47,684 bases of DNA, from the NCBI GenBank assembly GCA_046153875.1, contig JBJXFE010000066.1:1-47684 (forward strand), in the 5' to 3' direction. The notes under the pieces are model-generated. The model saw only the letters and a program-made list of their open reading frames with translations. It was not told the DNA's origin and made no database searches. The DNA comes from JBJXFE01 sp046153875 (GTDB taxonomy: Bacteria; Planctomycetota; Phycisphaerae; Phycisphaerales; UBA1924). A program made the translations under genes and the position numbers. Shown one piece after another: positions 35,701-44,508 of the stretch; positions within the stretch are counted from its first letter, which is position 1, and every line of letters starts with the position of its first letter.

Positions 35701-36132
35701 GCCGTCGCGGAAATCATCGGGCAGGGGCTGGCCGCGTCGGCCCACGACTGCTCGGAGGGCGGGCTGCTCGTGGCCGTCGCGGAGATGCTGATCGCGACGA
35801 CTTCCGGGGGCGGCGGCTCGGCCACCGGGTCGCTCGATGAACTGCTCACGAAGATCAAGACGCCCGCGGCGTTGGGGGCGGAGGTCTCGCTCGACCCGTC
35901 TGTGCTATCTCTCGATGAACTGGCCTTCGGCGAGAACCCGAGCCGGTATGTGCTCGAGATCAGGCCCGAGGACTACACGCGCGTCCGCACCATCCTCAGC
36001 GATCACGGCGGCATCCGCTGCGAGACCGTCGGCAAGCTCACGGACTCGTCGCGGCTCGTCTGGCGGAAGGCGGACGTGGACCTGAAAGTGGACGACCTCG
36101 CCGCGGCGTGGCTGCGCCCGCTCGATTGGTGA
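32800..36132 (+). CDS. purL: Phosphoribosylformylglycinamidine synthase with fused PurS-like N-terminus
   Basis: A 1110-residue PurSL-type enzyme. The N-terminal part (about 15-180) holds two PurS-like repeats (RVEVRPLPGRDD... and VVEVHPLPGVMD...). The catalytic core begins TWSEHCVHKTLKSR (about 239-252). VETHNHPSAIEPYGGAATG, GIPTVGGGVFF, the second-half QYDHEVQGNVVLKPL and SAHDCSEGGLLVAVAE are the PurL blocks. No glutaminase domain is fused, so a separate PurQ is expected elsewhere. Three low-complexity inserts break the core in frame: about residues 254-330, 697-728 and 932-951. The start is ATG; a ribosome site is not obvious. Gene symbol by pathway; the fused form is often named purSL. 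Confidence 0.92.
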   Translation: MQHGSGQGAESARRVWRVEVRPLPGRDDVRGQALTRQAGALGVALASASVARVYLMEGALTERDAAAVADRLLADPVTESATPGASPANGATVVEVHPLPGVMDPAAQSVQGVIADVLGGRTSGDGHAVQVSTGWRYDLVGVDDAQARTIAERLLANPVVHRIHVGPYLPEHLPRGHEQPFTLRHVPVRGLSDEQLVKLSRDAHLFLSLDEMTAIRDEYRRLDREPTDIELETLAQTWSEHCVHKTLKSRITYREAGGERESETARQPAAVDKRDSETGGAAKPRGGMDVSFSFTPTGRAGSSDASTVSSARSRSLTPPPSPTADPIEWAGRPGHTVNPDGSVTIDNLLKSTVAAATHELIADGVDWTLSVFKDNSGVIAFDDDTAVCIKVETHNHPSAIEPYGGAATGIGGCIRDVIGTGLGAKPIASTDVFCVALPDRGSDVNAALPPGCLHPRRILTDVVAGIRDYGNRMGIPTVGGGVFFDDRYVGNPLVFAGCVGVMPRDRVFGGAQAGDRIIALGGRTGRDGIHGATFSSAELEESSSDEFSHAVQIGNAIEEKRLLDAILRARDVASSPLFTGITDCGAGGFSSAVGEMGKDLGAEVHLDRAPLKYAGLSYTEIWISEAQERMVLAVPPANLPALKQICGEEGVELADLGVFGTPDRTLALRFHGAEVGRLDMHFLHDGIPQPTREAVWSPPRPESTPPHSPTSSPPPPIASSLLSLLSHPDIASKHWIVRQYDHEVQGNVVLKPLVGPGGRGPGDAAVIEPVPGTGRGIAIACGLQTPVGDPALGGDPYLMALAAIDECVRNLVCVGADPRRTAILDNFCWPSCAKPENLASLVRAAEGCYDGAKAYRTPFVSGKDSLNNQLKYTDPATGRERVIEIPPTLLITGLGIVPSVSRCVTMDAKKLGNILVVIGETTDELGGSRYAQLRTQNPGLRTQDSGPRTQDLPIPRVDLSIAPKTAHAVAEIIGQGLAASAHDCSEGGLLVAVAEMLIATTSGGGGSATGSLDELLTKIKTPAALGAEVSLDPSVLSLDELAFGENPSRYVLEIRPEDYTRVRTILSDHGGIRCETVGKLTDSSRLVWRKADVDLKVDDLAAAWLRPLDW
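33584..33633. repeat. GCGAGACA direct repeats within the first purL insert
   Basis: Three copies of the octamer GCGAGACA (33584-33591, 33592-33599, 33626-33633), the first two in tandem, in a purine-rich patch (33560-33640). It encodes a hydrophilic stretch rich in Glu, Arg and Ser, in a place where purL normally has a short loop. Confidence 0.75.
34891..34983. other. Pyrimidine-rich tract forming the second purL insert
   Basis: Almost entirely C and T on the plus strand, dominated by CTCC, CACC and TCTC; it encodes a Pro/Ser/Leu-rich segment just before LLSHPDIASKHWIVRQYDHE, the normal restart of the domain. It differs in composition from the coding sequence around it. Confidence 0.7.
35595..35650. 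repeat. 7-bp tandem repeat (ACTCAGG type), eight units, inside purL
   Basis: Eight contiguous 7-bp units start at 35595, 35602, 35609, 35616, 35623, 35630, 35637 and 35644. Five are exactly ACTCAGG; the variants are ACTCAGA, ACCCGGG and ACCCAGG. Three units make seven codons, so the protein shows the 7-residue pattern LRTQNPG, LRTQDSG, PRTQDLP. One unit gained or lost shifts the frame. Confidence 0.92.
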
Positions 36133-36135
36133 GGC

Positions 36136-36849
36136 TCAGGCCTCGCGTATGCGCCGCGCTCGCGCGAGGCCGATGGCGCCGATCGCCGCGGGGAGAATCA
36201 GCGTCGCCGGCGCGGGGATCACCTGGAACGAGATCGGCGTGGATACCACGTCCCAGACGTCCTGCACGGCGTGCATCTGTGGCCCGCCCGCGAGCAGGTA
36301 GACCGCCTGCGGCACCGGCGCCGTCGCTGATAGCGCAAAGGAGAACTCGACCGTCCGGGGGTCGTAGGCCGACGGCGTCCACGTGCCGCTCCACAGCGTG
36401 ATCGGGTCGAGCGTATTGCCGGGAAAAGTCGGGAGGAAGCAGAACTGGCCCGCGACGATGCCGGCCACCGATCCGTTCGCCTGCGCCATTCCGGCGCTGT
36501 TCGCCACATTCTTGAGCACCGGGATGCTCAGGCCCGACCACCCGCCCGTGTGTCCGTTAAGCGTGGAGTTCAAGTCGAAAAACGCGTGGGAAAAGGCGTA
36601 GAGAGGCCCGACCTGACCGGAGCCGCCAAGCGTGTTCCACACCGCGAGCATCCCCGTACTGTTGATCCCGTCGTCGCCCATGTCGGCGATCACTCGGATC
36701 AGCGCGGCCTCACCGGGTTCGATGATGCCGTTTGCGTTCCCGTTGTCCTGGACTGTGATCAGAAGCCGGGTCACTTCTCCGGGCTGCGCGCGTGCGCTGA
36801 TCGCCGCCCACAGGCACGCGGTCAGCACGATCAAGAAGCGGCCGTCCAT
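36136..36849 (-). CDS. Secreted protein with PEP-CTERM-like (VIPAPATL) tail, family member 3
   Basis: A 237-residue protein. Signal peptide about 1-22 (LIVLTACLWAAISARAQ). The body holds TWTPSAYDPRTVEFSF, a motif shared with the two genes upstream. The tail is VIPAPATLILPAAIGAIGL followed by ARARRIREA: a Pro-Ala-Pro motif, a hydrophobic helix and a basic end, the layout of PEP-CTERM sorting signals cut by an exosortase. ILPAAIGAIGLARARR is the membrane part. GDDG and NGNANGIIEPGE give acidic turns. It is the most diverged of the three copies. No exosortase gene is in the window. Confidence 0.75.
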   Translation of the reverse strand: MDGRFLIVLTACLWAAISARAQPGEVTRLLITVQDNGNANGIIEPGEAALIRVIADMGDDGINSTGMLAVWNTLGGSGQVGPLYAFSHAFFDLNSTLNGHTGGWSGLSIPVLKNVANSAGMAQANGSVAGIVAGQFCFLPTFPGNTLDPITLWSGTWTPSAYDPRTVEFSFALSATAPVPQAVYLLAGGPQMHAVQDVWDVVSTPISFQVIPAPATLILPAAIGAIGLARARRIREA

Positions 36850-37593
36850 GTCACGCCTCGCGTCGCCGCCGGGTGAGCCCGAGAAGGCCGAACAGCGCCG
36901 GCACGATCAGCGTCGCCGGCGCGGGGATCACCTGGAACGACGCCGGGGCGTAGAGGGGCAGCCAGTCTTCGTCGACCCACGGGGGCGACCACGAGAGCTC
37001 AAGAGTGACCGTCGGGCCCTGCGTGGCAAGAGTGCTGAACTCCACGGTCCTGGGGGAGTAGTCGTTGGGCGTCCACGTGGATGACCAGAGGTGAATCGGG
37101 TTCGATGGGTTCCACGGCGGGAAGAAAAGCTGAAATGCCTTGATGTCCAAGACACCCCCCGATCCGTCCGGCAGGCCGGGTGATGATACCGGGTTCTGAC
37201 TGAAGGGAGGAGGCACGACAAGATCAGAGAACATCCCTGTCTGCCCGTGCTGAACATTGGTCAGGTTGAAGACGGCTCGTGTGAACTGGAGAAGCACGCC
37301 CGGATGCGGCAGACCCACCGGTGGATTCCACGTCACGGGGGATCCGGGACCGGGAGAGAGGATCGCCCAGACTTCGATGTGCTGGACTTCCCCGGGCGTC
37401 AGCACGGGATCGGAGTATCGGATGTCGAACGTGACGGTTTCCTGAGCGCGTATGCTGGTCGCCGTCCACAGGCACGCGGTCAGCACGATCACAGTTTTGC
37501 GGTCCATGCTCAAGCCTCGCGGCGTCGGCGTGTGAGCCGGAGCGCGCCGAGCGCCGCGGGCACGATCAGCGTCGCCGGCGCGGGGATCACCTG
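36197..37593 (-). repeat. 29-bp near-3' repeat in three tandem genes
   Basis: An identical 29-bp stretch lies at 36197-36225, 36906-36934 and 37565-37593. It encodes the FQVIPAPATL part of the tail. The last two copies are identical over about 34 bp. It marks recent duplication or gene conversion of the tail. Confidence 0.85.
36851..37507 (-). CDS. Secreted protein with PEP-CTERM-like (VIPAPATL) tail, family member 2
   Basis: A 218-residue protein. Signal peptide about 1-22 (IVLTACLWTATSIRAQ). The mature start ETVTFDIRYSDPVLTPGEVQ is nearly repeated in member 1, and TWTPNDYSPRTVEFS is the shared central motif. The tail is VIPAPATLIVPALFGLLGL then TRRRREA. The ATG at 37507 is chosen over an upstream in-frame start because it opens the signal peptide; GAGG lies before it. 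Its stop is one base from member 3's start. Role unknown; probably a surface or matrix protein. Confidence 0.78.
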   Translation of the reverse strand: MDRKTVIVLTACLWTATSIRAQETVTFDIRYSDPVLTPGEVQHIEVWAILSPGPGSPVTWNPPVGLPHPGVLLQFTRAVFNLTNVQHGQTGMFSDLVVPPPFSQNPVSSPGLPDGSGGVLDIKAFQLFFPPWNPSNPIHLWSSTWTPNDYSPRTVEFSTLATQGPTVTLELSWSPPWVDEDWLPLYAPASFQVIPAPATLIVPALFGLLGLTRRRREA

Positions 37594-38166
37594 AAACGAG
37601 GCGGGCACGTGGAGAGGAGTCCACTCGTCGTACAGCGGAATGGCAAACTGGGACGTGTGCAAATGCATCGACGGTCCCAGCATCACTTCGGTCGTGAACT
37701 CCACGGTGCGCGGGTCATAAGTGTTCGGCGTCCATGTCGCCGTCCAGAGAAGGATTGGATTCGCCGGATTCATGGGTCCGTTGGGCAACTGCCACGGCAG
37801 CATGCCGATCACGTTGCCCTGCTTGTCCGGCGTTCCCTCCCAGCCCGCCATCCCGAGGCTCAGCGCGGGGTTGAGCAGCAGGTTGGCGTAAACACCGGTC
37901 TGTCCCCCGGTGACATTGACCAAATTGAACTGAGCGGTGGCGAACGCCAGAACCGTTCCGACGATGGGATTGGCCCCAGGTTGATTCCACACGGCCGGCG
38001 CACCGACCGTCGGAGCGAACTCACACCACACTTCGATGTACTGGACCTCACCCGGTACGAGGACCGGGTCGGAGAAACGGACGTCGAACGTGACGGTCTC
38101 CTGGGCGTGCACGAGTGCTCCGATCAGGATCGCACAGGCCGCAACAGCACGTGTCTTGCTGTTCAT
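37510..38166 (-). CDS. Secreted protein with PEP-CTERM-like (VIPAPATL) tail, family member 1
   Basis: A 218-residue protein, the same length as member 2. Signal peptide about 1-22 (AACAILIGALVHAQ). The body aligns with member 2 from ETVTFDVRFSDPVLVPGEVQ through HLTSQ-like strands to TWTPNTYDPRTVEFTT, and the tail is VIPAPATLIVPAALGALRL then TRRRREA. The ATG at 38166 is preferred; the frame runs upstream into a dockerin-like remnant (see 38200-38502) with no start typical of secretion. First of the tandem set, so the operon promoter should lie upstream. Confidence 0.78.
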   Translation of the reverse strand: MNSKTRAVAACAILIGALVHAQETVTFDVRFSDPVLVPGEVQYIEVWCEFAPTVGAPAVWNQPGANPIVGTVLAFATAQFNLVNVTGGQTGVYANLLLNPALSLGMAGWEGTPDKQGNVIGMLPWQLPNGPMNPANPILLWTATWTPNTYDPRTVEFTTEVMLGPSMHLHTSQFAIPLYDEWTPLHVPASFQVIPAPATLIVPAALGALRLTRRRREA

Positions 38167-38660
38167 GGTCGACTCTGCTCGTCCGCCGCCGCGCCGTACA
38201 GCGTACAGGTCGATCTGGAGCGCCAGGGGGTCTTGGACGTTCACCGCGCCGTCGCCGTGGGAGTTCGCCTGTGGTGCCTACTGCTGCCGCAGCGTCATGA
38301 AGGTCATCGTGTCCGCCGTGGTGTTGAGCCCGTCGGGTGCTGGTGTGCTACGAGCGAAGGCGACAGCGCGGGCCGGTCGAGGATCATGACGCCCCCTTTC
38401 GAACCCGAACAGACCCTGCCAATCTACAACCACCCTGCCTGTCGTCAAGACACCTCCACGCGAATCCACGCCGCTCGAGAACTGGCCTGGTCTGGCCGGC
38501 ATCGGGTGCGCGCTGTGGCGGGCGAGGTCGTCGCCGACGCACCGCTCGCCGCGGGCACGTCGCGCAGGCGCACGGCACGCCGCTGGGCCCGGACACTCGC
38601 GGCCTCCAAAGATACCGGCTCTCCCGGCCGCTGGGCCGCGGGGACATCCAGGAGCTTGCC
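38167..38660. other. 494-base gap between the PEP-CTERM genes and glnS
   Basis: No intact gene is recognised. On the minus strand it contains a dockerin-like remnant (38200-38502). It must also hold the divergent promoters for the PEP-CTERM genes and glnS; I cannot place them. No tRNA or terminator hairpin with a T-tract is seen. Confidence 0.6.
38200..38502 (-). pseudogene. Decayed dockerin-like C-terminus with an in-frame TAG
   Basis: In one minus-strand frame the sequence reads ...PDGLNTTADTMTFMTLRQQ, a TAG stop at 38280-38278, then ANSHGDGAVNVQDPLALQI. The second part matches a dockerin calcium loop (N1, H3, D5, N9, D12); the first part has the D5-G6 and D12 positions. The spacing of about 20 residues is that of paired dockerin loops. 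A stop between them suggests a broken gene. The upstream 40 residues are not recognisable. It is in frame with, but probably separate from, the PEP-CTERM gene at 38166. Confidence 0.35.
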
Positions 38661-40454
<1,794 letters not shown>

Positions 40455-40497
40455 CGTGGCGCGCGCCGCACGACGCACCGGGCGCGTAGGCTCAAGC

Positions 40498-41013
40498 GTG
40501 CTCATCCGCCCCGCAACGCCCGAGGACGTCCCCGCCGTGCTGCCGATGGTCGCGGCCGTCTGCGCCATGCACGAGCGCCTGGACGCTGCCCGATACGCGA
40601 TGCTCCCGGACGTGGTCGAACGGTACCGGCGCTGGCTGCCGATCCGCGCGGCCGACCCGCGGAGCGTGTTTCTCGTCGCGGAAGCGGACGACCCGGCATT
40701 GCTCGCGGGGTTCCTCGTCGCCGCCATCGAGAAGAGCATCCCGATCTACCGGCTCGACGAGTTCGCGTTCATCCACGACATGTGGGTGGAACCGGCGTTT
40801 CGCCGCCGCGGCGCAGCCCGCGCCCTGGTCGAGGCCGCGGTCGACCGGTTCCGCGCGATGGGCGTTTCGCAGGCCCGGCTCGAGACGGCCACGGGCAACG
40901 AGGCGGCCCGGTGGCTCTTCGAATCCTGCGGGTTCCGCGTGGGCACGATCGACATGCTGCGCGAACTGACCCCGGCACCAACGCTGGCAACCCTCCCGCC
41001 CGACCCACGATGA
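40498..41013 (+). CDS. GNAT-family N-acetyltransferase
   Basis: A 171-residue protein from the GTG at 40498, which opens the family's usual VLIRPATPEDV; a GTG at 40456 would add 14 residues. The acetyl-CoA loop is VEPAFRRRGAARALVEAAV and motif B is ATGNEAARWLFESCGFR. The acceptor is unknown. It ends overlapping a possible ATG of the kinase gene (ATGA at 41010-41013). Confidence 0.8.
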   Translation: MLIRPATPEDVPAVLPMVAAVCAMHERLDAARYAMLPDVVERYRRWLPIRAADPRSVFLVAEADDPALLAGFLVAAIEKSIPIYRLDEFAFIHDMWVEPAFRRRGAARALVEAAVDRFRAMGVSQARLETATGNEAARWLFESCGFRVGTIDMLRELTPAPTLATLPPDPR

Positions 41014-41075
41014 CCGCCCGCGACGTGCCCCGGTTCTCTGTGCCGGACGCCGTGGTCCCGCTACCCTTCGCTCCC

Positions 41076-41996
41076 ATGTCCCTCGTCTGCACCGGCACGA
41101 TCGGCATCGACACCGTCCACACGCCCCACGGGAGCCGCGAGAAGATCCTCGGCGGCTCATGCACGTACTTCGCGGCCGCGGCGTCGTTCCACGGCCCGGT
41201 GCGGATCGTCGCGGCGGTGGGCGGGGACTTCCCCCCCGCGTTCCGCAGGACGATGGAATCGTTCAAGGGTGTGGACCTGGCCGGGCTGGAGGTTCGGCCC
41301 AGGAGCCACACGTTCGCCTGGGGCGGCAGGTACCACGCGAACATGAACAGCCGCGACACGCTCTTCACCGAGCTGGGCGTGCTGGCCGAGCCGCCCCCGG
41401 TGATCCCCGCGGCGTACCTCGACTCGCGGTTCGTCTTCCTGGCCAACACGCACCCGGCAGTGCAACTCGGGATGCTCGACAGCTTCGCGGCCCGGCAGCT
41501 CGTCGTCGCGGACACCATGGACCTGTGGATCAACACCGCGCGGGCTGAGCTGGACCGGCTGCTGACAAAGATCGACGGGCTCGTGCTCAACTACGACGAG
41601 GCGGAGCTGCTCACCGGCCGGGCCAACAGCGTGTCCGCGGCGCGCCACATCCTGGAGCGCGGCCCGAAGTTCGTCGTGGTGAAGAAGGGCGAGCACGGAG
41701 CCCTGATCGTCCACCGCGAGGGGATCGCGGCGCTCCCCGCGTACCCCAGCGAGTTGGTGATCGACCCGACGGGCGCGGGCGACAGCTTCGCGGGCGGGAT
41801 GATGGGGTCGTTGGCGGCCGCGGGCGCGAAGGGTGGCGGGGCGGTTTCGTTCGACGCGCTGCGGCGAGCGATCGTCCACGGCACAGTGATAGCCAGCTTC
41901 ACCATCGAGTCATTCAGCCTGGATCGGCTGGTGTCACTGACGCGGGCGGAGCTCGACCGGCGCTTCGATGAGTACGCGCGGATGGTGCGGGTGTAG
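41076..41996 (+). CDS. PfkB/ribokinase-family sugar or nucleoside kinase
   Basis: A 306-residue kinase from the ATG at 41076, which gives the family's usual MSLVCTGTIGIDTV start; an ATG at 41010, overlapping the previous stop, would add 22 residues. Neither has a clear ribosome site. LGGSCTYFAAAASFHGPV is the N-terminal substrate region and DPTGAGDSFAGGMMGSLA is PfkB signature 2 with the catalytic Asp. VVVKKGEHGALI precedes it. The phosphate acceptor is not deducible from sequence. It converges on the hydrolase gene across 17 bases. Confidence 0.85.
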   Translation: MSLVCTGTIGIDTVHTPHGSREKILGGSCTYFAAAASFHGPVRIVAAVGGDFPPAFRRTMESFKGVDLAGLEVRPRSHTFAWGGRYHANMNSRDTLFTELGVLAEPPPVIPAAYLDSRFVFLANTHPAVQLGMLDSFAARQLVVADTMDLWINTARAELDRLLTKIDGLVLNYDEAELLTGRANSVSAARHILERGPKFVVVKKGEHGALIVHREGIAALPAYPSELVIDPTGAGDSFAGGMMGSLAAAGAKGGGAVSFDALRRAIVHGTVIASFTIESFSLDRLVSLTRAELDRRFDEYARMVRV

Positions 41997-42013
41997 CCCG
42001 CACGACCGCCGCC

Positions 42014-42919
42014 TCACGGCTTCACCACACGCCCGATGAACTGGTCGATCGCAGCCCAATACGCGGCCTCGTCGATGGGGAAGTCGTTGTGGCTACCCGC
42101 CATTTCGGCGTAGGTCGAGCCGGGGAGCAGGCGGTGCAGCCGCCGCCCGTGCGACACGGGGATGATCTCGTCATCCGCGCCGTGCAGGATCAGCACGGGC
42201 GCTCCCGCCTTCTTCAGCGCCCGATCGTTGCGGAACGTGTTGCGGATGAGGAAGGGCGGCGCCAGAAACCGCGCGGCCAGGCGGGGCACGCTCGTGAACG
42301 TCGATTCGACGATGACGGCCGCGGCGGGGGGCAGCCCGACGGAACCGTCCGCGAGCCGGGCGGCCACCTGCGACGCGACGCCCGCTCCGAGCGACCGCCC
42401 GTGCAGCACGATCCGCCCTTCGTCCACATCCGGACGCGACGCGACGAGCCGGATGAACTCGATCGCGTCCGCGACGACGTGCTTCTCGCTCGGTGTGCCG
42501 TAGGACCGCCCGTAGCCGCGGTACTCCACCAGGAGCACGGCGAACCCGCGACGCCTCCACCGGGCCGCGAGTTGCAGACAGTTGTCCACGGTCTCGGCGT
42601 TGGCGTGGAAGAAGACGACCAACGGCGCAGGGCGCGATGCTGTGGCCGCGGCGTCGCGGATGAAGCACGCCTCTACCCGCACCGGTTGCCCGTTCTCCTC
42701 CGGCTCGATCACGATCGGCTCCGTCCCGGCGGGCACCGACATCATCACCGGGGCGAGCCAGTCCAGCGGAAACATCAACCGATCCTGGTAGTAGTACAGC
42801 CCCGCGCACCACGCGGCATAGGTCACCAGCAGCAGGAAGAGCCAGTGCATGACTCGGCGTCGCCAGCTCCGGGGTTTGGCGTGTCGGCCCATCCGCGATT
42901 GCTTCCCCACCGCCACCAT
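42014..42919 (-). CDS. Membrane-anchored alpha/beta hydrolase (ABHD17/BEM46-like)
   Basis: A 301-residue protein. A basic start and one helix (about 24-45) anchor it, followed by the lid-proximal YYQDRLMFP typical of the BEM46 group. The fold shows FFHANAET (oxyanion region), the nucleophile elbow HGRSLGAG with Ser176, the acid Asp250 or Asp251 in HGADDEIIP, and His277 in GSHNDF. It is likely an esterase or acyl hydrolase at the membrane; substrate unknown. The ATG at 42919 follows GAAGG; a GTG one codon earlier is possible. It lies 16 bases after rtcB and may be co-transcribed. Confidence 0.85.
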   Translation of the reverse strand: MVAVGKQSRMGRHAKPRSWRRRVMHWLFLLLVTYAAWCAGLYYYQDRLMFPLDWLAPVMMSVPAGTEPIVIEPEENGQPVRVEACFIRDAAATASRPAPLVVFFHANAETVDNCLQLAARWRRRGFAVLLVEYRGYGRSYGTPSEKHVVADAIEFIRLVASRPDVDEGRIVLHGRSLGAGVASQVAARLADGSVGLPPAAAVIVESTFTSVPRLAARFLAPPFLIRNTFRNDRALKKAGAPVLILHGADDEIIPVSHGRRLHRLLPGSTYAEMAGSHNDFPIDEAAYWAAIDQFIGRVVKP

Positions 42920-42935
42920 CACGAGCCTTCGGGCT

Positions 42936-44372
42936 TCAGTCCTCCGCGCGCTCGCCGTCCGGCGCCATGCGGACGATCCGCGGCATGAAGCGGGCGAGCG
43001 GGCGCACCAGATCGGCCTGCGCGGCCATGACCGCCTCGATGTCCTTGTAGGCGTGCGGCGATTCGTCCAGCCCGGCGGACATCAGGTGGACGCCGCGCGA
43101 TTCGAGCAGCCCGCGGAGCTGGCTCCATCGCGTGCTCTCGCGGGCCTTCGTGCGTGACATCCGCCGGCCCGCGCCGTGCGCCGCGGAGTGGAGCGAACTC
43201 GGTTCGCCCAGACCCTCGACGAGGTAGCCGGGCGCGGCCATGGACCCGGGGATCAACCCGAGCACACCGCGCCCTGCGGGCGTCGCGCCCTTGCGGTGAA
43301 CGATGACCTCGCGCTCCACGCCGTCGATGACGTGCGTCTCGCGCCACGCGAAGTTGTGGTGGTTTTCCACCTGAAGCACAACACCCGCGGCGAGCCCCTT
43401 CATGGCGCCCACGTCGCGGGCGATCTTGTCGTGGATCACGTGGTGGTTCGCGGACGCGAAGCGGCCCATGAGCTCCATGGCCGCCCAGTACTCGGCGCCG
43501 TCGGCGTTCATGTTCAGCCACGCGAGGTACGACAACTCTCGGGGCAGGTCGGGGTGGAGGCGGCGAGCCAGGTCGCTGTAGTGGCCGGCGACGGTGGCAC
43601 CGGGGCCGCGAGAACCCGAGTGGGACAGCACAGCGAGGTAGCGCCCCGGTGAGAGGAAGGAAACCCGGGTCGTTGCAGCACCGAAGACCTCAAGCTCCCC
43701 GAACTCCACAAAGTGGTTGCCCGATCCGCTGGTGCCGAGCTGGCCCCGGGCCTTGTCCTTGAGGCGCGCGGTCACGGGCGTGGCCTTCCAGTCCTCGTCC
43801 ATCACAGCGTGTTCTGCGGGCTTCTTGAACGATTGCCCGGTGCCGAAGAGGGTGTTGCGCTCCAGGATGGTCTCGAAGCGCTCGCGGTCCGGGCCGAGCC
43901 GCTCGGGCGGAACGTCGAAAACGGTGATCATCATGCGGCAGGCGATATCCACGCCCACGGCGTAGGGGATCACCGCGCCCTGCGTGGCCAGCACGCCGCC
44001 GATCGGGAGGCCGTAGCCCACGTGGGCGTCGGGCATGAGCGCCCCCGCGACGGCCACGGGGAGGCGGCAGGCGTTGCGCATCTGCTCGTGGGCCGCGTCG
44101 TCGATGTCGGTGCCCCAGGTCGGGTAGGGAAAAGCCGCATCGCGCGGGCGGTCGGTCCGGGCCTGTGCGCCCACGGCGATGATCGCCGCGGCCAGTTCAC
44201 CAAAGTCGGGGTCGGATGCGGCGGACCCCGGATCGGCGACCACCGCGCCGATCGCTGCACGGATCTGAGTGCGGGTGCGCCCGGACTGCGCGGCCGCGGC
44301 GCACCCGCGCATCGCGGCCGCCATCGCCGGGCCGGATGGAATACCGATCTTGTCCAGTTCGCTCCGCTTCAC
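42936..44372 (-). CDS. rtcB: RtcB-family RNA 3'-phosphate ligase
   Basis: A 478-residue RtcB. The ligand and catalytic blocks are present: MPDAHVGYGLPIGG (113-126) with Asp115, GVDIACRM with Cys145, SGSGNHFVEFGE with His220, SHSGSRG with His251, ENHHNFAW with His339, and SAAHGAGRRMSR with His399, the expected guanylated histidine. It joins RNA 3'-phosphate to 5'-OH ends using GTP and manganese. The start is GTG (MKRSELDKIG); the frame runs further upstream without a better start. No archease or RtcA gene is adjacent. It diverges from the sdh operon. Confidence 0.93.
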   Translation of the reverse strand: MKRSELDKIGIPSGPAMAAAMRGCAAAAQSGRTRTQIRAAIGAVVADPGSAASDPDFGELAAAIIAVGAQARTDRPRDAAFPYPTWGTDIDDAAHEQMRNACRLPVAVAGALMPDAHVGYGLPIGGVLATQGAVIPYAVGVDIACRMMITVFDVPPERLGPDRERFETILERNTLFGTGQSFKKPAEHAVMDEDWKATPVTARLKDKARGQLGTSGSGNHFVEFGELEVFGAATTRVSFLSPGRYLAVLSHSGSRGPGATVAGHYSDLARRLHPDLPRELSYLAWLNMNADGAEYWAAMELMGRFASANHHVIHDKIARDVGAMKGLAAGVVLQVENHHNFAWRETHVIDGVEREVIVHRKGATPAGRGVLGLIPGSMAAPGYLVEGLGEPSSLHSAAHGAGRRMSRTKARESTRWSQLRGLLESRGVHLMSAGLDESPHAYKDIEAVMAAQADLVRPLARFMPRIVRMAPDGERAED

Positions 44373-44431
44373 GTTGGGCGGACGATAGGGCCCCCGTTTT
44401 TCGCGGGCGGCGGCCCGCAGAACACCGACGG

Positions 44432-44461
44432 ACGACAATCGCCTGCGGGCGCGGCTATCCT
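44432..44461 (+). promoter_or_regulatory. Candidate promoter of the sdh operon
   Basis: ACGACA (44432-44437) and TATCCT (44456-44461) are 18 bases apart in the 136-base divergent gap, 48 bases before the sdh start. The match to sigma-70 consensus is partial. Not tested. Confidence 0.25.
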
Positions 44462-44508
44462 GCTGGTCCACCGCCGAAAGGCGTTCTCGCCGGCCGGAGA
44501 CACCCCGC

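Noticed and set aside
38298..38390. Short plus-strand ORF of about 30 codons before glnS
   Set aside because: No ribosome site, no homology pattern; it overlaps the dockerin-like remnant on the other strand.
44386..44407. Hairpin with a T-rich loop before the sdh operon
   Set aside because: It lies between two divergent starts, and the T run is in the loop, not after a stem.
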